A DNA stretch of 64,000 nt from the NCBI GenBank assembly GCA_024734495.1, contig JALMQS010000132.1, positions 1,992,789-2,056,788 on the forward strand. Reading direction: 5' to 3'. The notes below the pieces were generated by a model. It was not told the DNA's origin. It searched no databases and saw only the letters and a program-made list of their open reading frames with translations. The translations under genes and the position numbers were made by a program. Below, piece after piece: positions 10,470-21,112 of the stretch. The DNA comes from Forficula auricularia (taxonomy: Eukaryota > Arthropoda > Insecta > Dermaptera > Forficulidae). Each line of letters begins with the position of its first letter. Position 1 is the stretch's first letter.

Positions 10470-12580
10470 GTTTTCAGGGTTTTTCAAGATCACTTAAGCA
10501 CGAGAAGATATAGTAAATAAGGTCTTATGGTAGTTTAGAAAGGTAAAACATTGAAATACAAAATAAAAACCATTTTTGGATATTTTGTTCTATTTGCCCT
10601 TAAAAGGGATACCTATATAATCATTTTGAGCTAAAATTTTGAAATTTTTCAAGTGTTTTATCTCCTCGGGGTTTTAAGTTTTAGAAATTAATTTTGGTAC
10701 ATAGGTTTATTTATGAAATATCTCGTTTTTTCACAATTTGATCCTTGAACTGAAAAATGGGAAATTTTTTATTTTGTGGCCTTAAACACTATAAAAGCTG
10801 TTTTTTAATTCTAATGTATCAAATTAATTCAATTTAATATTTCCCATAACATGTTGTCTTGTAAATTAAATGTTTGAGCACGAAAGGTGGCTGAGGCTTG
10901 AATAATTAAATAATTTAACTTCATTTACATTATGGTTCACACTAACTTCTTGATGAATGAAAGTGTTTCTTCTCTTCATCAGTTTAAGAAAGTCGTTTCG
11001 GACCTAATAATTTACACGTCTAAGAGATAAATAAAGAGTTTTTAGTTTCTACTGATGAAATAAAGGGGTGGAAAATCATGGCTTTAATATAATCTAAATG
11101 AAGTAAATATATCTTGCAATGGGTATTAAAAAAAAAAATAATGAAAATACACATTTGAAAAGTAATCTAAATTTGAAACTCTTTTTCTAAAATATAGAAG
11201 AAAAATTAATAAAAAATAAAGAAGATATCAGTATTATCTCCTCTAGATTAATTTACGCAAAATGTGAAGCCCACTCAACGGGATTTCACTAAGATTAAAA
11301 AAAAAAATAAAAAAATAAAAAAAAAATGGAACCGTTGAATGATCTGTTTCCACGATCTCTCTAGACTAAAATTTTCTAGAATCCTATAAACTTAAATCAA
11401 ACTAACCCAGATCCACTAATTTCCTCAATAGCAACCCTTAAATTATTATTTCTTTCACTGAGTTTATGTAAGAGAGTCAAGCTTGATCTTAAATGAAATA
11501 AATGCGAGAATATATGCACCAGGTAGATATAGTAGTAAAGATTTTCCTGTTCCTATTAATTATTTACGTGAACTGTGATCTTGGAAACTGGTTTTACAGG
11601 CCACTGAGGATTGTATCTATAGCTTTCGAAACTACATAAAAGAAGAAATATTATTGGTCTGATTTCGTCTTCCAATCGTACTAAATGCCAGTTTTCCCAA
11701 CTCGGATCAAACTTGAATATTTTTGAATGATAGTTAATAAAAACCTTAATCAGCTAAGCATCAGATATGTGTAAGCATACAAATGTAAAGCCAAAAATGT
11801 CTATAACTTTACAGTTATTTTCACTCTAAGACTAAGTTGATCTGTAGCCAAGTTTAACCAAAGGTGAACAAACAGAGGCTAAATACTTGGATATTCGATT
11901 GAATATCAACTCGACAAACAGTAAGTAATAAATGCTAATATTGAAGAAACTGTCCGTTGATAGTTTAATCAAAAATATTAAATAATATTAATATTAATCA
12001 ATAATTTTTTTCAGTATGAATTAGTTGATTAAAAATATTTCCAGCTTGGGTCTTTTTATTATAAAACGGCTGATTCATCGCTTGTTAGTTTTCTAAAGGA
12101 TATTTAATACTTTAATGTTTTGATTTTTTGTTATTAAATCTCATTCCTCACATGAAATGAATCAAATTTAAAATTAGCCGAAGGTGTGAACAAAACGTAA
12201 ATTTCAAATGAAGAAGTTTAAAAATCTCTATATCTTTAAAAAGCATCTAGCTAACAGTAATTAACAAGAAATACACCTTTCATTCGTGATAAGAAAAACT
12301 TTTCGAAGTGTTATCTAAGTGCGAGCGTGCTTGCGAGTCCATCGCTCATCCAGATCGGTTCAAATAACAAGGAACTATTTATCCTTTAATGAACCCAAAT
12401 TATAATTCAAAATCTCTTAAGATCTTAAGACCTGTTTAGATATATGCAAAGGACTGATTTACTGTTCTTACTAAAGGATGTAGGCAAATCTATCATGTAT
12501 TTATTAATAATAATGAAAACAAGTTGAATTAAAAAATTTCTCCTTTTAATAAAACGTTATTTTGTATAATATTAATTATA
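10470..12580. other. AT-rich DNA, no gene seen
   Basis: No supported coding region. A minus-strand string CTGATGAAGAGAAGAAAC at about 10965-10982 resembles a hammerhead core but lacks stem II and is not called. A-rich runs lie near 11130 and 11300-11330. Confidence 0.5.
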
Positions 12581-12589
12581 AAAATGATT

Positions 12590-13800
12590 AAAATTACCAC
12601 AATAAATTAATTTGTTGAGGAGAATCCAAAAGAGGGTAGACATGGCTAGCATAAAGGTAGGTGAGAAGTGTAAGTGGAAGTTTGAAATACAGCGCAAGCC
12701 AACCTCGAGAGACATTGCAGCAGCAGGCAACCAGCAGTCCCAAATGACATGACATCACAGCTGGGACCCGCAAAAGAACCATATGAAATCTGTGTCAATC
12801 GACACAATTGGAGGATTTTCTGGGAGATAAATCATCTAAAAAAGAGCATGCACATCCTAGTGGACCACATGACAAAGATACGAACATTGCTCTGACCTCA
12901 AAAACACAGACAGCAAAATGATTTTATAAAATTGATTGACCCAACTGTACGCAAAAAATTCAATAAAGACATTATTGGGTCAGATCAGTAGGCTGGGGAT
13001 AAAACTCAAAAGAGCTAAAAACTACCCTCAAAGACACAAAAATATCAAATTAATATTCACTAGAGTTGATTGGTCCTGAATCGAGACGGTCACAATGAGA
13101 GGGCAAATCAAACAATCGTGTAAACAGAATAAGATGCAAAATAAATGGGGACAGCAAAAGAAGAAATTGGATCATGCGATAGCATTGATAGATGTACTGG
13201 CAGAGGACATATAATAATACTGTTCACAGAAATGCAGGATTCGCACCAGAATACTTTGCATTTTCGGAAACAAATCCGAGATAATTCCAAGAAGTCTCCA
13301 ACAGGAAAGTAGCATGGAGAAAAGACAGAGAGCAGCAGAAAAGAACTCGATCAGAAGAATTCAAAAAAAGTAAAGCCAGAGTAGATATAAAAGAAGAAGG
13401 AATATGAGATTCAAGAGATGAAATGGGCATATGCTCTGACAGCAAAGGCAGCAAATTAAACAAAAAATAAACTAGACAAGATCAGAAGGAGGACCTTTCC
13501 TGAATAGTACAGAAAAATTTCAAATTCCACCTATGAAGCAGCATTTAAAAAAAGGAAGAAAAACAACATTGCTCATCAACAAAAGGAAGTCACTGCCAGC
13601 TGATGCTCTGGAGGAGATGTAAGTTTGAAAACTGCGCAGCCAAACTTCGGAGACAGCACAAGCAGGCCAGCCAACCAGTCCTCAAATGACGAATGGACAT
13701 CAGTTCATCAGCTGACGTGTACCTTAATAACCAACAAGTATACTTATTAATAAGAGATAATACAGGACCCGAGAGATCTGATCTCAAAAATTCAATTTCA
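12590..13800. other. Compositional island with internal direct repeat, unrecognised
   Basis: This ~1.2-kb stretch is visibly richer in G+C and strongly purine-biased on the plus strand (many AGCA, CAGA, GAAG words) compared with the surrounding AT-rich DNA. It resembles decayed coding sequence, but every frame is broken by stops after a few dozen codons on both strands. A ~100-bp segment at 12668-12766 recurs, diverged, at 13617-13716 in the same orientation (shared AAGTTTGAAA, AGCCAAC/AGCCAAA, CAAATGAC, ACATCA). I do not recognise a protein. It could be a dead gene or a transposon remnant with long flanking repeats. Confidence 0.5.
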
Positions 13801-13929
13801 GGTGTTCATTGTCTAACATTGGATTCTGCATTTAATTTGTATATAATTTGTAAAATATTAATGTACATACATCCAACCTGCCAAATCAAAATTCAATTTC
13901 AGAATTTGATTTTATTTACCTAAGAAGAA

Positions 13930-14680
13930 ACTTACATGTATTCATATACATTATAGATATTTGTAATTATTTTATTAGTCTGAGACTAGAGTTTCAATGG
14001 TTTCGTCTTACTCTTTAGGATACTACAAATATTTCATCTGAAAATTAGATAAATATCTAGGTAGGTTAGTGACAGTTGAATTAACTTCATGTGGTAGCTA
14101 GAAAGTTTATGGTGAAACCCAGATACCACACTCGCTCTAGATCTCTTATTCAGCACTTAGTGTCTTTAAAACGTCTAGAAAACCTCCTAGTGTCTAGAAA
14201 ACACCTTCTAAACAAGTGTGCTAACAAGGAATTAACTTCAGGTTATACATGCGAACTTTAATATATTAAAAAAATAATTGTTAGGATTTTCTATTTTTGA
14301 AATATTTTTACCTGAACTAACTAAAAGTTGTTGGCCCAGGAAATAAACATTTTGTCGGGCAATCGGATAAATAATTATTTTCATTCAGACCCTTATCATT
14401 ATACAAGAGCTAGGAAAAACGATCACTCCTCATCAAGGTGATGTTAAATTTATTCCTTATAAAGTAAACAAACAACCCTGCTAGTTTGGCAAAAAAAATT
14501 ACATTTTTTTTCTAAATATTGGTATTATTATTTTGGTTAATTATTCTCACAATCTGATCATTTAGAAATCAATCCTTAGACTTTAATGGCATAAAGAGAG
14601 AGAAATCTAATGGGCGGAAACAAGTAGAGGTTCAAGAGTGAAAAGAATTCGTTATTTAATAATATTAATAATACTAATTT
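13930..14680. other. AT-rich DNA, nothing recognised
   Basis: No supported feature. A small local duplication at about 14158-14215 repeats AGTGTCTTTAAAACGTCTAG-like and CTAGTGTCTAGAAAACACC-like words. Confidence 0.5.
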
Positions 14681-14687
14681 AAAATCA

Positions 14688-14958
14688 ATAATTGAATATA
14701 CAATTTCAAAAAGGGCACATGTCTGAAAATTGAAAATGTTCAGGAATGAAAAAACAAAACAAATTATTATTTTGTAAAGTAGCGTAAAATGTAGGAAATT
14801 TATTTTTGATTTACATTTTGGGGCTAGTAAAATTAATATCAGAGTTGCCTTTTTCGAGCATAATAGGTGCAGGGAAGCTTTCATATTACATTTATATGAA
14901 AAAGTGTATTTGTTAAAATATGCGAGATGTGCCCTTTTCGAAATTGCATATTCAATTG
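14688..14958. mobile_element. TIR element, copy 1 (intact layout)
   Basis: Terminal inverted repeats of about 30 bp: the left end reads TTGAATATACAATTTC-AAAAAGGGCACATG and the right end GATGTGCCCTTTTCGAAATT-GCATATTCAA. Length ~270 bp with no transposase, so it is a MITE-like element. An inverted copy with the same termini and interior is at 21113-21601, where another element has inserted. The 102-codon minus-strand frame crossing this element is a chance frame inside the repeat. Confidence 0.75.
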
Positions 14959-14969
14959 AAACTGTTCAT

Positions 14970-16450
14970 TTTGTGCACATTTCATTAAATATCCTTTTTT
15001 TTGACCCTATAAATTTGGGCCCATAAATTATCAAGACACCCATAACACAATTTATTAAAGAATGTTTATAAAAAAAAATCTTTTCGAGAATATAATTCAT
15101 CTGTGATTAAAATATCGTGTATTTTAATTATATGTTTTTAATTTATTAAACAAATCTACCTAATAATTCAAAATATGGGTTTTATCAATAACTTAAATAA
15201 AGTATTCAATCATCAAAGCTTTTACAAATTTCTTAACTCAATGATAATTAATGAATGTCATCATTTTTCAAATTACTGATCAAAAAACAAATTATTTAAG
15301 CTGCTTTTATTCAGATTTCGAATATAAACGTAGTTCAATTTATTCCTAGAGATTGTTAGTATATATAGAAAGTTGGCGCCCAAGATTATACAAAGAATCC
15401 TTTCATATGGTCTCATTAAAACAGAAGGATTTAAAGTCAAGTGAACATTTTTAAAGATGAATGTGAAAATCATTTACTAAGAGCGAAGCAACGTTAAGAT
15501 TATTTATTTAAAAGAAAAGATAAAACCGGCACTTGACAAGCAAAAAATAATAAAAAACAAAAAAGAGCACAAATGGAAAACTTATTTTAATAAGGTTATC
15601 CTTAGGTACTTCTAAAATTAAAATAAAAAATAACTAAGGGCCAGATTCAAAAGAGTACAATTTTTGACTCATTTGAAGTAAATCAGTTTAATTTGATTTA
15701 TGAAAAACTAACTTGAAAGTAAATTTATATTACTATATATGAGGCATTCCATGCCAAATCTGACAGTTTGAAAAATTTTAATTTTTGATTTCCTTCATTT
15801 TTTGACACTTTTTAGTACCCATCAAAAAACTCTTCCTGGTAAATTTTGAAATAATTTTTTGAGATAAAAGATATCGAATTTCGGTTTTCCGCTCATAACT
15901 TTTTCAAAAACGGTCCAAAACCAAAATTTTTGGTTGAGATTTTTGAATTTCAATACTTTTATTTCACAAGTGATTGTAATATGATCAATTGGAAATAAAT
16001 TATCTAGTGTCTGTCTGGGATGCAAAATTGTTATTTATATTTTAAAGAGATTTACATTTTTATCCAAAATTAATTTGTCAATTTAAAAATTTTTAATTTA
16101 AAATTGTCTCTCTTTTCCAATAGTTATTTATTATATAATTTTATATTATAATTTTAAATGATAACTAACTAAATCTTATATTCATTTGGATTCAATATTT
16201 TTTTAGCTAGAGTCAAAAGGCCGCTCCTAGAACAATAGAAATTATGAAATTAATCTTTAGTAGTCTGAAACAGGGGTGAACTTGTATTTGACTTTAGCTC
16301 GAAAGAAAGAGAGATCATATTCGAGCCCTTTTTAGAAATTTTCCTCGATTATATTTCAATAAAAGAATCACACACTTGTTGGGCTCTTATAGGTAGTTAA
16401 TAATAAACTTAAATATATAATAACTTGTTCATTTGTGCCTATATTATAAA
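14970..16450. other. AT-rich DNA with possible repeat fragments
   Basis: No gene seen. At about 15637-15660 TAAGGGCCAGATTCAAAAGA looks like the end of a GGGCC-type element, but no opposite end was found. At 15742-15765 GGCATTCCATGCCAAATCTG starts a ~250-bp stretch with short self-complementary words (for example CCAAAAATTTTTGG-like), which I cannot classify. Confidence 0.4.
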
Positions 16451-16455
16451 TACAT

Positions 16456-16690
16456 TTAGGGTTTATTTAGTCACACAAATTAAACAAATAGAGTAATTTC
16501 AGTTAATTAACACTATTTATTTCATAGATTTATTAGACAGTCTCGGTCACCATCTTCAGAACTGGAAAAACTAAACATTTTATAAGATTTTTTCTATTAT
16601 ACAGAATAAAAACCATACAATTTCATATTTATACATACAATTTCGTTCAAGATTTGGAATTTGTGAATAATTTTTAATTTAACATGAATA
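16456..16690 (-). mobile_element. Retroelement terminus with hammerhead-like core, single copy
   Basis: Shares GTTTATTTAGTCACACAAAT, TAAACAAATAGAGTAATTTC, CAATTT and TTCAAGATTTGGAA with the inverted-pair unit at 32338-32645 and with 56990-57160. On the minus strand it holds CTGAAGA, a short stem (GGT..ACC), GAGAC and TGTC at 16536-16559, a hammerhead core with one change in the GAAA box. With no coding part it is a solo or truncated terminus, most likely of Penelope type. Confidence 0.6.
16536..16559 (-). ncRNA. Degenerate hammerhead-like core
   Basis: CTGAAGA, stem II GGT/ACC with a minimal loop, then GAGAC (GAAAC expected) and TGTC. The short ACTGT stem III followed by C at 16536 fits the minimal hammerheads of Penelope-like elements. 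The A-to-G change in the GAAA box should abolish or reduce cleavage. Stem I is not well paired. Confidence 0.45.
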
Positions 16691-16699
16691 TTTCAATAA

Positions 16700-17240
16700 A
16701 TTTCAAAAAAAAAAATAATAATAATAATTTATAAACACTTGTCTCTGGTTTTAAAATATGATTTAAACCGATGATAAATTAAAGAATTTCTAATTAATAT
16801 ATTTTACAATCAAATCTCAATTAACTAAATTAAATATCTCATTATTATATAATGAACTATTCTCAAAACACATTAAGAAGGATAAATTTACTTTTATACT
16901 AATACACCTTTAATATATTTTTCTTAACATTCATACCTGTCCAAGACCACCATCTAACAAAAAAAAAATTATTGTATTATTATATATCTTTATAGTCATA
17001 ATTATTAATCTCCTCAAGCCCTTGTTTATCAGTAATTGACATCACAGAGTAAATCTTATTAGACTCCGCGAGGGATTACCTTTATCGTTATCAAATCAAA
17101 ATCATAGGCATACACACTGAAAACGTTTTGATTGAGTTTATCAATCTTTAATATGAGTAATTCATTGCATTCAAATTTTTGAGGCCAATACAATCAATGC
17201 TTTCACTTCAACAAATCATACATCGCTCCGAATCTACTTA
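16700..17240. other. AT-rich DNA, nothing recognised
   Basis: No supported gene or repeat terminus. Confidence 0.5.
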
Positions 17241-17247
17241 TAATTAC

Positions 17248-17369
17248 CATTAAGAAATATAGTTGAGTTTCTGGTAAAAATGCAGTCAAAAGTCCCAATG
17301 ATCTATTTTGGTCTGTCCAAATAATTCCCATGAAGAATGCAAGCTGAACTGAAATCGGAATTCCTTTTA
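17248..17369 (-). CDS. Candidate exon, membrane-protein-like (weak)
   Basis: On the minus strand a 122-base open segment lies between a plausible acceptor (TTGTACTTACTGTCAG at the exon start) and a plausible donor (ATG then GTAATT). It encodes KGIPISVQLAFFMGIIWTD followed by a hydrophobic run ending FLPETQ. The string GLLTAFLPET resembles the last transmembrane segment and end of organic cation/anion transporters of the major facilitator superfamily (consensus G-L-L-x-x-F-L-P-E-T). No neighbouring exon was found. It could be a pseudo-exon or chance; the boundaries are a reading-frame guess. Confidence 0.22.
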
Positions 17370-17399
17370 CTGACAGTAAGTACAATCATCTCCCATGAA

Positions 17400-18330
17400 A
17401 CCATCGCACTATATGTTGCTTAACTTCCAAGATATATGAGCCAAAGCTGCAAGGAATTTTAGAATAAAATATTTACATAAAAGTTATAATAAGGACAAAT
17501 AAATATAATTCAATTTCCCTCTTAAAATTAGATGGTTCCTAACTTGTCTTTAAGATAAATATTTATATTTCTGCCATTCACCACTTGGTTATTTTTTATG
17601 TTTATCGTCATTATTTAGTTATTTGATAGATAACCCATCTAATATACTTTTTTCTAAGCCAATATCGTTTCCCCATATAAGAAATTCAAATCAAATGATA
17701 TAAGAGTTAGGGGATGGAGTTAATATACATATCGCTTTATTCTTTGAAAAGCTATCGTGATAGTAAAGATTTATTTATGGAAAATGAATAAAATTGAATT
17801 TATTTGAATAACTATATGGTTTATTTACTGCTTATGAACTGTATAGAATTACTATTCTTGATAATAAATATTTTGAATTTCTTAAAAAAATGGAATAGAA
17901 ATTCTGAGGCAGATAAAAACATAGTTTCCATCCCAAGCTACACATATAATGACATCTGCCTCTGTTGTACCTGTTTTGTTGTTCCGTACAAAAAGAACTT
18001 TAGGTAATAGATCGAACCATTTTAACCAGAACTAAAATGTAAAAATAAAGTGAAAAAAAATTGTCGAAATAGCCAATATATAGTAGGTCAGCTGGAGACA
18101 CTTTCTCGAGCTAGTGTTTCCTCCCTAACTCCCTAGAACCAATGAATACACGAATTGATGAATATAAGATAGCCTTTTGGAAAAAGGAGATCTATTTCCC
18201 CTTAAGAGAGTCCTTTTTTTATCGCTCTCTTTTTAATTTTATTTCCGCTTCATAAAATTTTTTCCTCTGGGTGTGGTTTAACATGAAAGAACTAATTCGT
18301 AAAATATGAGAGAGTCCGAAAACAGACGAA
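17400..18330. other. AT-rich DNA, nothing recognised
   Basis: No supported feature; the frames here are AT-driven. Confidence 0.5.
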
Positions 18331-18342
18331 CTCGAAATACAT

Positions 18343-18408
18343 CCGCCAATCAGAGAAAAGTAAACACAAGCTGAAGACTCAAGTCTTAACTTTGCCACTG
18401 ATTGGGCC
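18343..18408. promoter_or_regulatory. Two opposed CCAAT boxes, possible promoter
   Basis: CCGCCAATCAG at 18343-18353 (plus) and CTGATTGGGCC at 18398-18408 (CCAAT on the minus strand) lie 45 bases apart in a patch that is less AT-rich than its surroundings. CCAAT with flanking CAG/CAGA fits the NF-Y consensus. The THAP-like ATG is about 120 bases downstream of the second box. No TATA box was recognised. The pairing suggests a promoter, perhaps bidirectional, but is not proof. Confidence 0.3.
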
Positions 18409-18530
18409 ACAGAGTTAATAGAAGGCGAGTAAGATTTAAAAAGTGAAGCTTTCTAGCAGACGACTCCCATATTGGTTTTTCACACTTTATCATTGTATTG
18501 ATACGATTATAAGTGATTTTAATTTAAAAA

Positions 18531-18734
18531 ATGCCTTGCTGTGTAACCTACGGCTGTGGAAACGCACAAACAAGGAAATTCAAACGTCAATTATCTATAG
18601 AAAAAACAATGAAAATTACATTTCTTAGTTATTGTATTTTTACTTTAACAATAAGGGTATGGTCAAGTATTGTAATCGTGCATGAAAAAAGTTTTTTTTG
18701 CTTCGTTTTTTCGAAATATCTAAAAAACAGCTGA
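18531..18734 (+). CDS. THAP-type zinc finger start, partial or decayed
   Basis: The frame opens MPCCVTYGCGN, matching the amino end of THAP domains (M-P-x-C-x-x-x-x-C-x-N), a C2CH zinc-binding DNA-binding module found in chromatin factors and in P-element-type transposases. The Phe-His-x-Phe-Pro that should follow is missing: the frame continues AQTRKFKRQLSIEKT and becomes hydrophobic and AT-driven. Either the real first exon ends within about 20 codons at an unseen donor, or this is a broken copy. The two CCAAT motifs upstream favour a real 5' end; the absence of any further THAP residues argues against it. Confidence 0.35.
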   Translation: MPCCVTYGCGNAQTRKFKRQLSIEKTMKITFLSYCIFTLTIRVWSSIVIVHEKSFFCFVFSKYLKNS

Positions 18735-18739
18735 AACTA

Positions 18740-19840
18740 TTTTGAATAAAAAAAATTGGGCGAAACCATGGTGTTTCGGTTTACAAAAAGTCCTAATAAG
18801 TGATCATCGAAAAATTATAATTTTCGAGATAGCTAATAGCTGTTTTGTCAAAATGTCTGTTAGTACGTTAGTTTGTGAATTCGTTACAAAATTGTTGTTG
18901 AATCACTAGCTTTTGGACAGCTTATTAGTTGTAATTGAAAATACGCATGTCTGACAGCTGACTTGTCTACGACAGTCAAAGTTTGAGAGAAAGGAAGTTA
19001 ATCAAAACGTTTTAAAAAATTATAATAATTCTTCGAACTAATTAGGTTATTAAAAGGAAAATATACAACCATCGACTACATCTATCGTATATAGTTGTCG
19101 AGATTTAACGAGATGCAGGTCAGAAATACTGAATTTTATCGTTTATCTTGTCTTGTATTTCGAAACCTAATTGAGATAGATACTTGTTTAAGCAGAGTAT
19201 ATTGTAGCCCTTCGAGATTTTAACAAAATTTGTATACGAATAATAGCTTAGTCAAAGCAAGGTTCATCTCAAGGAGGGGGCTCAAGTAAGCATCCCATAC
19301 CAAGGGGATAGGAAGGGGGTATTTTCCCGTTTAAACCTAACAGCTCGCTTTCAAGTTAGCTTTCATTATCCGAGGATCTTTTTATTATTAAGCTTTTTTT
19401 TTAATATTTAAGAAATAGCAAAATGAGCTGTTTACTTTCGTGATATTAAAAATGGTTTCTAGTTAGTCAAATGAGTTAATGATAGTCCGTTATTTTTAAA
19501 TGTCTATAACTTTTTATATTTCTTTTAAGAATTATCTGAGGTCGTTTTTTTTCAAAATTTGACTACATGGTGGACATTAAAAATTATGAAAAATATATTT
19601 TATTTAAAAAACATACTTTGGCCTTTGAATTCCTTTTATTTAAATAACCCAGACCGTTAACATCACTTAAGTGGTGTATTATTTTAAATGAATTGCAGCG
19701 AATTCCTATCGAAATACGTCACATGGGATTTAATTAAGCTGCAGTCTTACAACGTTTAACATTTTACTTGAGCTTTATTTGCAATAATAAGGTCTCTAAA
19801 ATACTTTGAACTCATAAATTATAATATAATTCTAGTATTT
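18740..19840. other. AT-rich DNA with a repeat fragment
   Basis: No gene. At about 18945-18970 CATGTCTGACAGCTGACTTG resembles the interior of the elements at 23.2 and 37.5 kb (ATGTATCCGACAGCTAACTG), so a decayed relative may lie here. Confidence 0.4.
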
Positions 19841-19846
19841 TACTTA

Positions 19847-19998
19847 AAATTGACAAATTTTGGAAGTAACGAAATAATTTAATGTGAAATACATAAGTGA
19901 TGACTCTTAATAATGGAGTTTCAATTTTTCTTGGGGGGCAATGAGTTTTGTAGGGGGCACTGCCCTCCTTGACCCTCTTCTCTTACTACGCCCATGGC
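19847..19998 (-). mobile_element. Dispersed repeat with hAT-like end, copy 1
   Basis: GACAAATTTTGGAAGTAACG, AAATAATTTAATG, AAATACATAAGTGATG and GTAATGAG/CAATGAG-type words recur in the same order at 48181-48300. The right end, read on the minus strand, is CAGCCATGGGCGTAGTAAGA, in the style of hAT termini (CAG..GGGCGTAG). The opposite terminus was not identified, so this is an end fragment. Confidence 0.55.
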
Positions 19999-20108
19999 TG
20001 TGTACTGAAAAGAGCATTAGATACAGGTAAGAACTTCTAAGAACATATCGGCATTTATAAAATTCCGTCATTAAATTTTGTATATCTAATTTTCGAATTT
20101 TAAATTCT

Positions 20109-20270
20109 TTTTTTTTTTGGCTTTTCGGCCCTTCTAGCCATCAGCCAATTTACGATACTCATATTAAATTAAACTTCTATGCAGGGATCAGATTTTTAGT
20201 AGGTTGCCTCGAGTCGGATTCGAACCCGGGTCCACATGATTAGCAGGCTGGTACGCTAACCCTACCCCCC
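20109..20270 (-). mobile_element. tRNA-derived SINE, copy 1, with 13-bp target duplication
   Basis: On the minus strand a tRNA-like head holds a clear B box (GGGTTCGAATCC) after GCCTGCTAATCATGTGG, followed by CGAGGCAACCTACTAAAAAT, a unique body with ATCTGATCCCTGCATAGAAG, and an A-rich tail (AAAAAAAAAAAAGAA) that follows GGCCGAAAAGCC. AATTTTAAATTCT is repeated exactly at 20096-20108 and 20271-20283, a target-site duplication that proves insertion by LINE machinery. Compared with the copies at 37.9 and 43.4 kb, a dozen bases around the A box are missing, so this copy is probably transcriptionally dead. The head resembles tRNA-Ser or tRNA-Arg. Confidence 0.92.
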
Positions 20271-20532
20271 AATTTTAAATTCTAAAAGTACCTATTTGGG
20301 TGGGAAGTTAATCTAAAAATAAGTGGATATGTTTTTATATACAATTTATATTTTGAGAGAGCTTTGAATTTTTCAGGGTCAGAATGTTTTCGTTTATTCT
20401 TCTTGACAAGTATTTAATATTTTGACAAGTTTTGAATGTCGTCCGCCCAACATCTATTTTGGTTGTGAAAAGTGAACTAAATGGTATTTTTGTCTAAGAT
20501 TAAGATGAAATAAGACCAAGAATTTGAAACCG

Positions 20533-20578
20533 CATTGGATAAAGTAATTACCTATGCTTCGTATTCGATAAAGTAAAA
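20533..20578 (-). repeat. Terminal fragment of the ~600-bp repeat, doubled
   Basis: CGCATTGGATAAAGTAA is followed at once by TGCTTCGTATTCGATAAAGT, two successive versions of the repeat's hairpin end. This suggests a local duplication or insertion of one end into another. Confidence 0.5.
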
Positions 20579-20864
20579 ATATTGAAATGTCCCCTTTGAA
20601 CGCTTGAGCTTTTGCACTTCTCATTTAACATTCGCCCAATGATATTATTCAATTCTTGATTTAATTTAACTTAATCAATTTGAACTAAGTTTCGCTAAAG
20701 TTTACTACGTTCCAGAGATAATTTATTAATAACTAGGAACATAAATAATAAATAATCTCTAAGCGTATTGTCTACTCGTGGTGTTCATTTTTAAAATCGT
20801 GCTTGATGCTTCGAATTGAAGTTGGCCTGACGGGATAAAGGATGTAGGATGTGTGTTAATTGCA

Positions 20865-21026
20865 ATGGCAGAATGGGAAGGAGTAGGCGGCGAGGCTGCT
20901 CAGGCTCAACTCCATACAGTTGGAGGAACAGGAGCCAAGCCTTTCTTGCCTCTCAAGAACAGGAAGTCAGGACAGGATCATCGAAAGTCACAAGGGAACG
21001 GAATATTGAAAAGTACCGTATATGAG
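20865..21026 (+). CDS. Candidate first coding exon (54 codons), unrecognised
   Basis: An ATG in a fair context (GCAATGG) opens a 162-base segment, markedly richer in G+C than its surroundings, that ends in GAG followed by GTAATC, a reasonable splice donor in phase 0. The product starts MAEWEGVGGEAAQAQ, continues with a Gly/Lys-rich part, GTGAKPFLPLKNRKSGQ, and ends KSTVYE. It is hydrophilic with no known domain. Past the donor the open frame runs into AT-rich sequence and the TIR element at 21113, which cannot be coding. I recognise no homologue and no second exon. Confidence 0.3.
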
Positions 21027-21112
21027 GTAATCGGAATAGAAAATAAAAGTTTTACAGAAGATAAATCTTTTGTATTATTATGTAATGATGATGCTCAAAT
21101 AAATTCTTTTGA

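Noticed and set aside
10960..10990. Minus-strand CTGATGAAGAGAAGAAAC as a further hammerhead
   Set aside because: The two core boxes are present but no stem II can form between them and the base at the cleavage position would be G; most likely chance in purine-rich DNA.
14576..14884. 102-codon minus-strand frame as a gene
   Set aside because: It mostly lies inside the TIR element and is hydrophobic through AT bias only.
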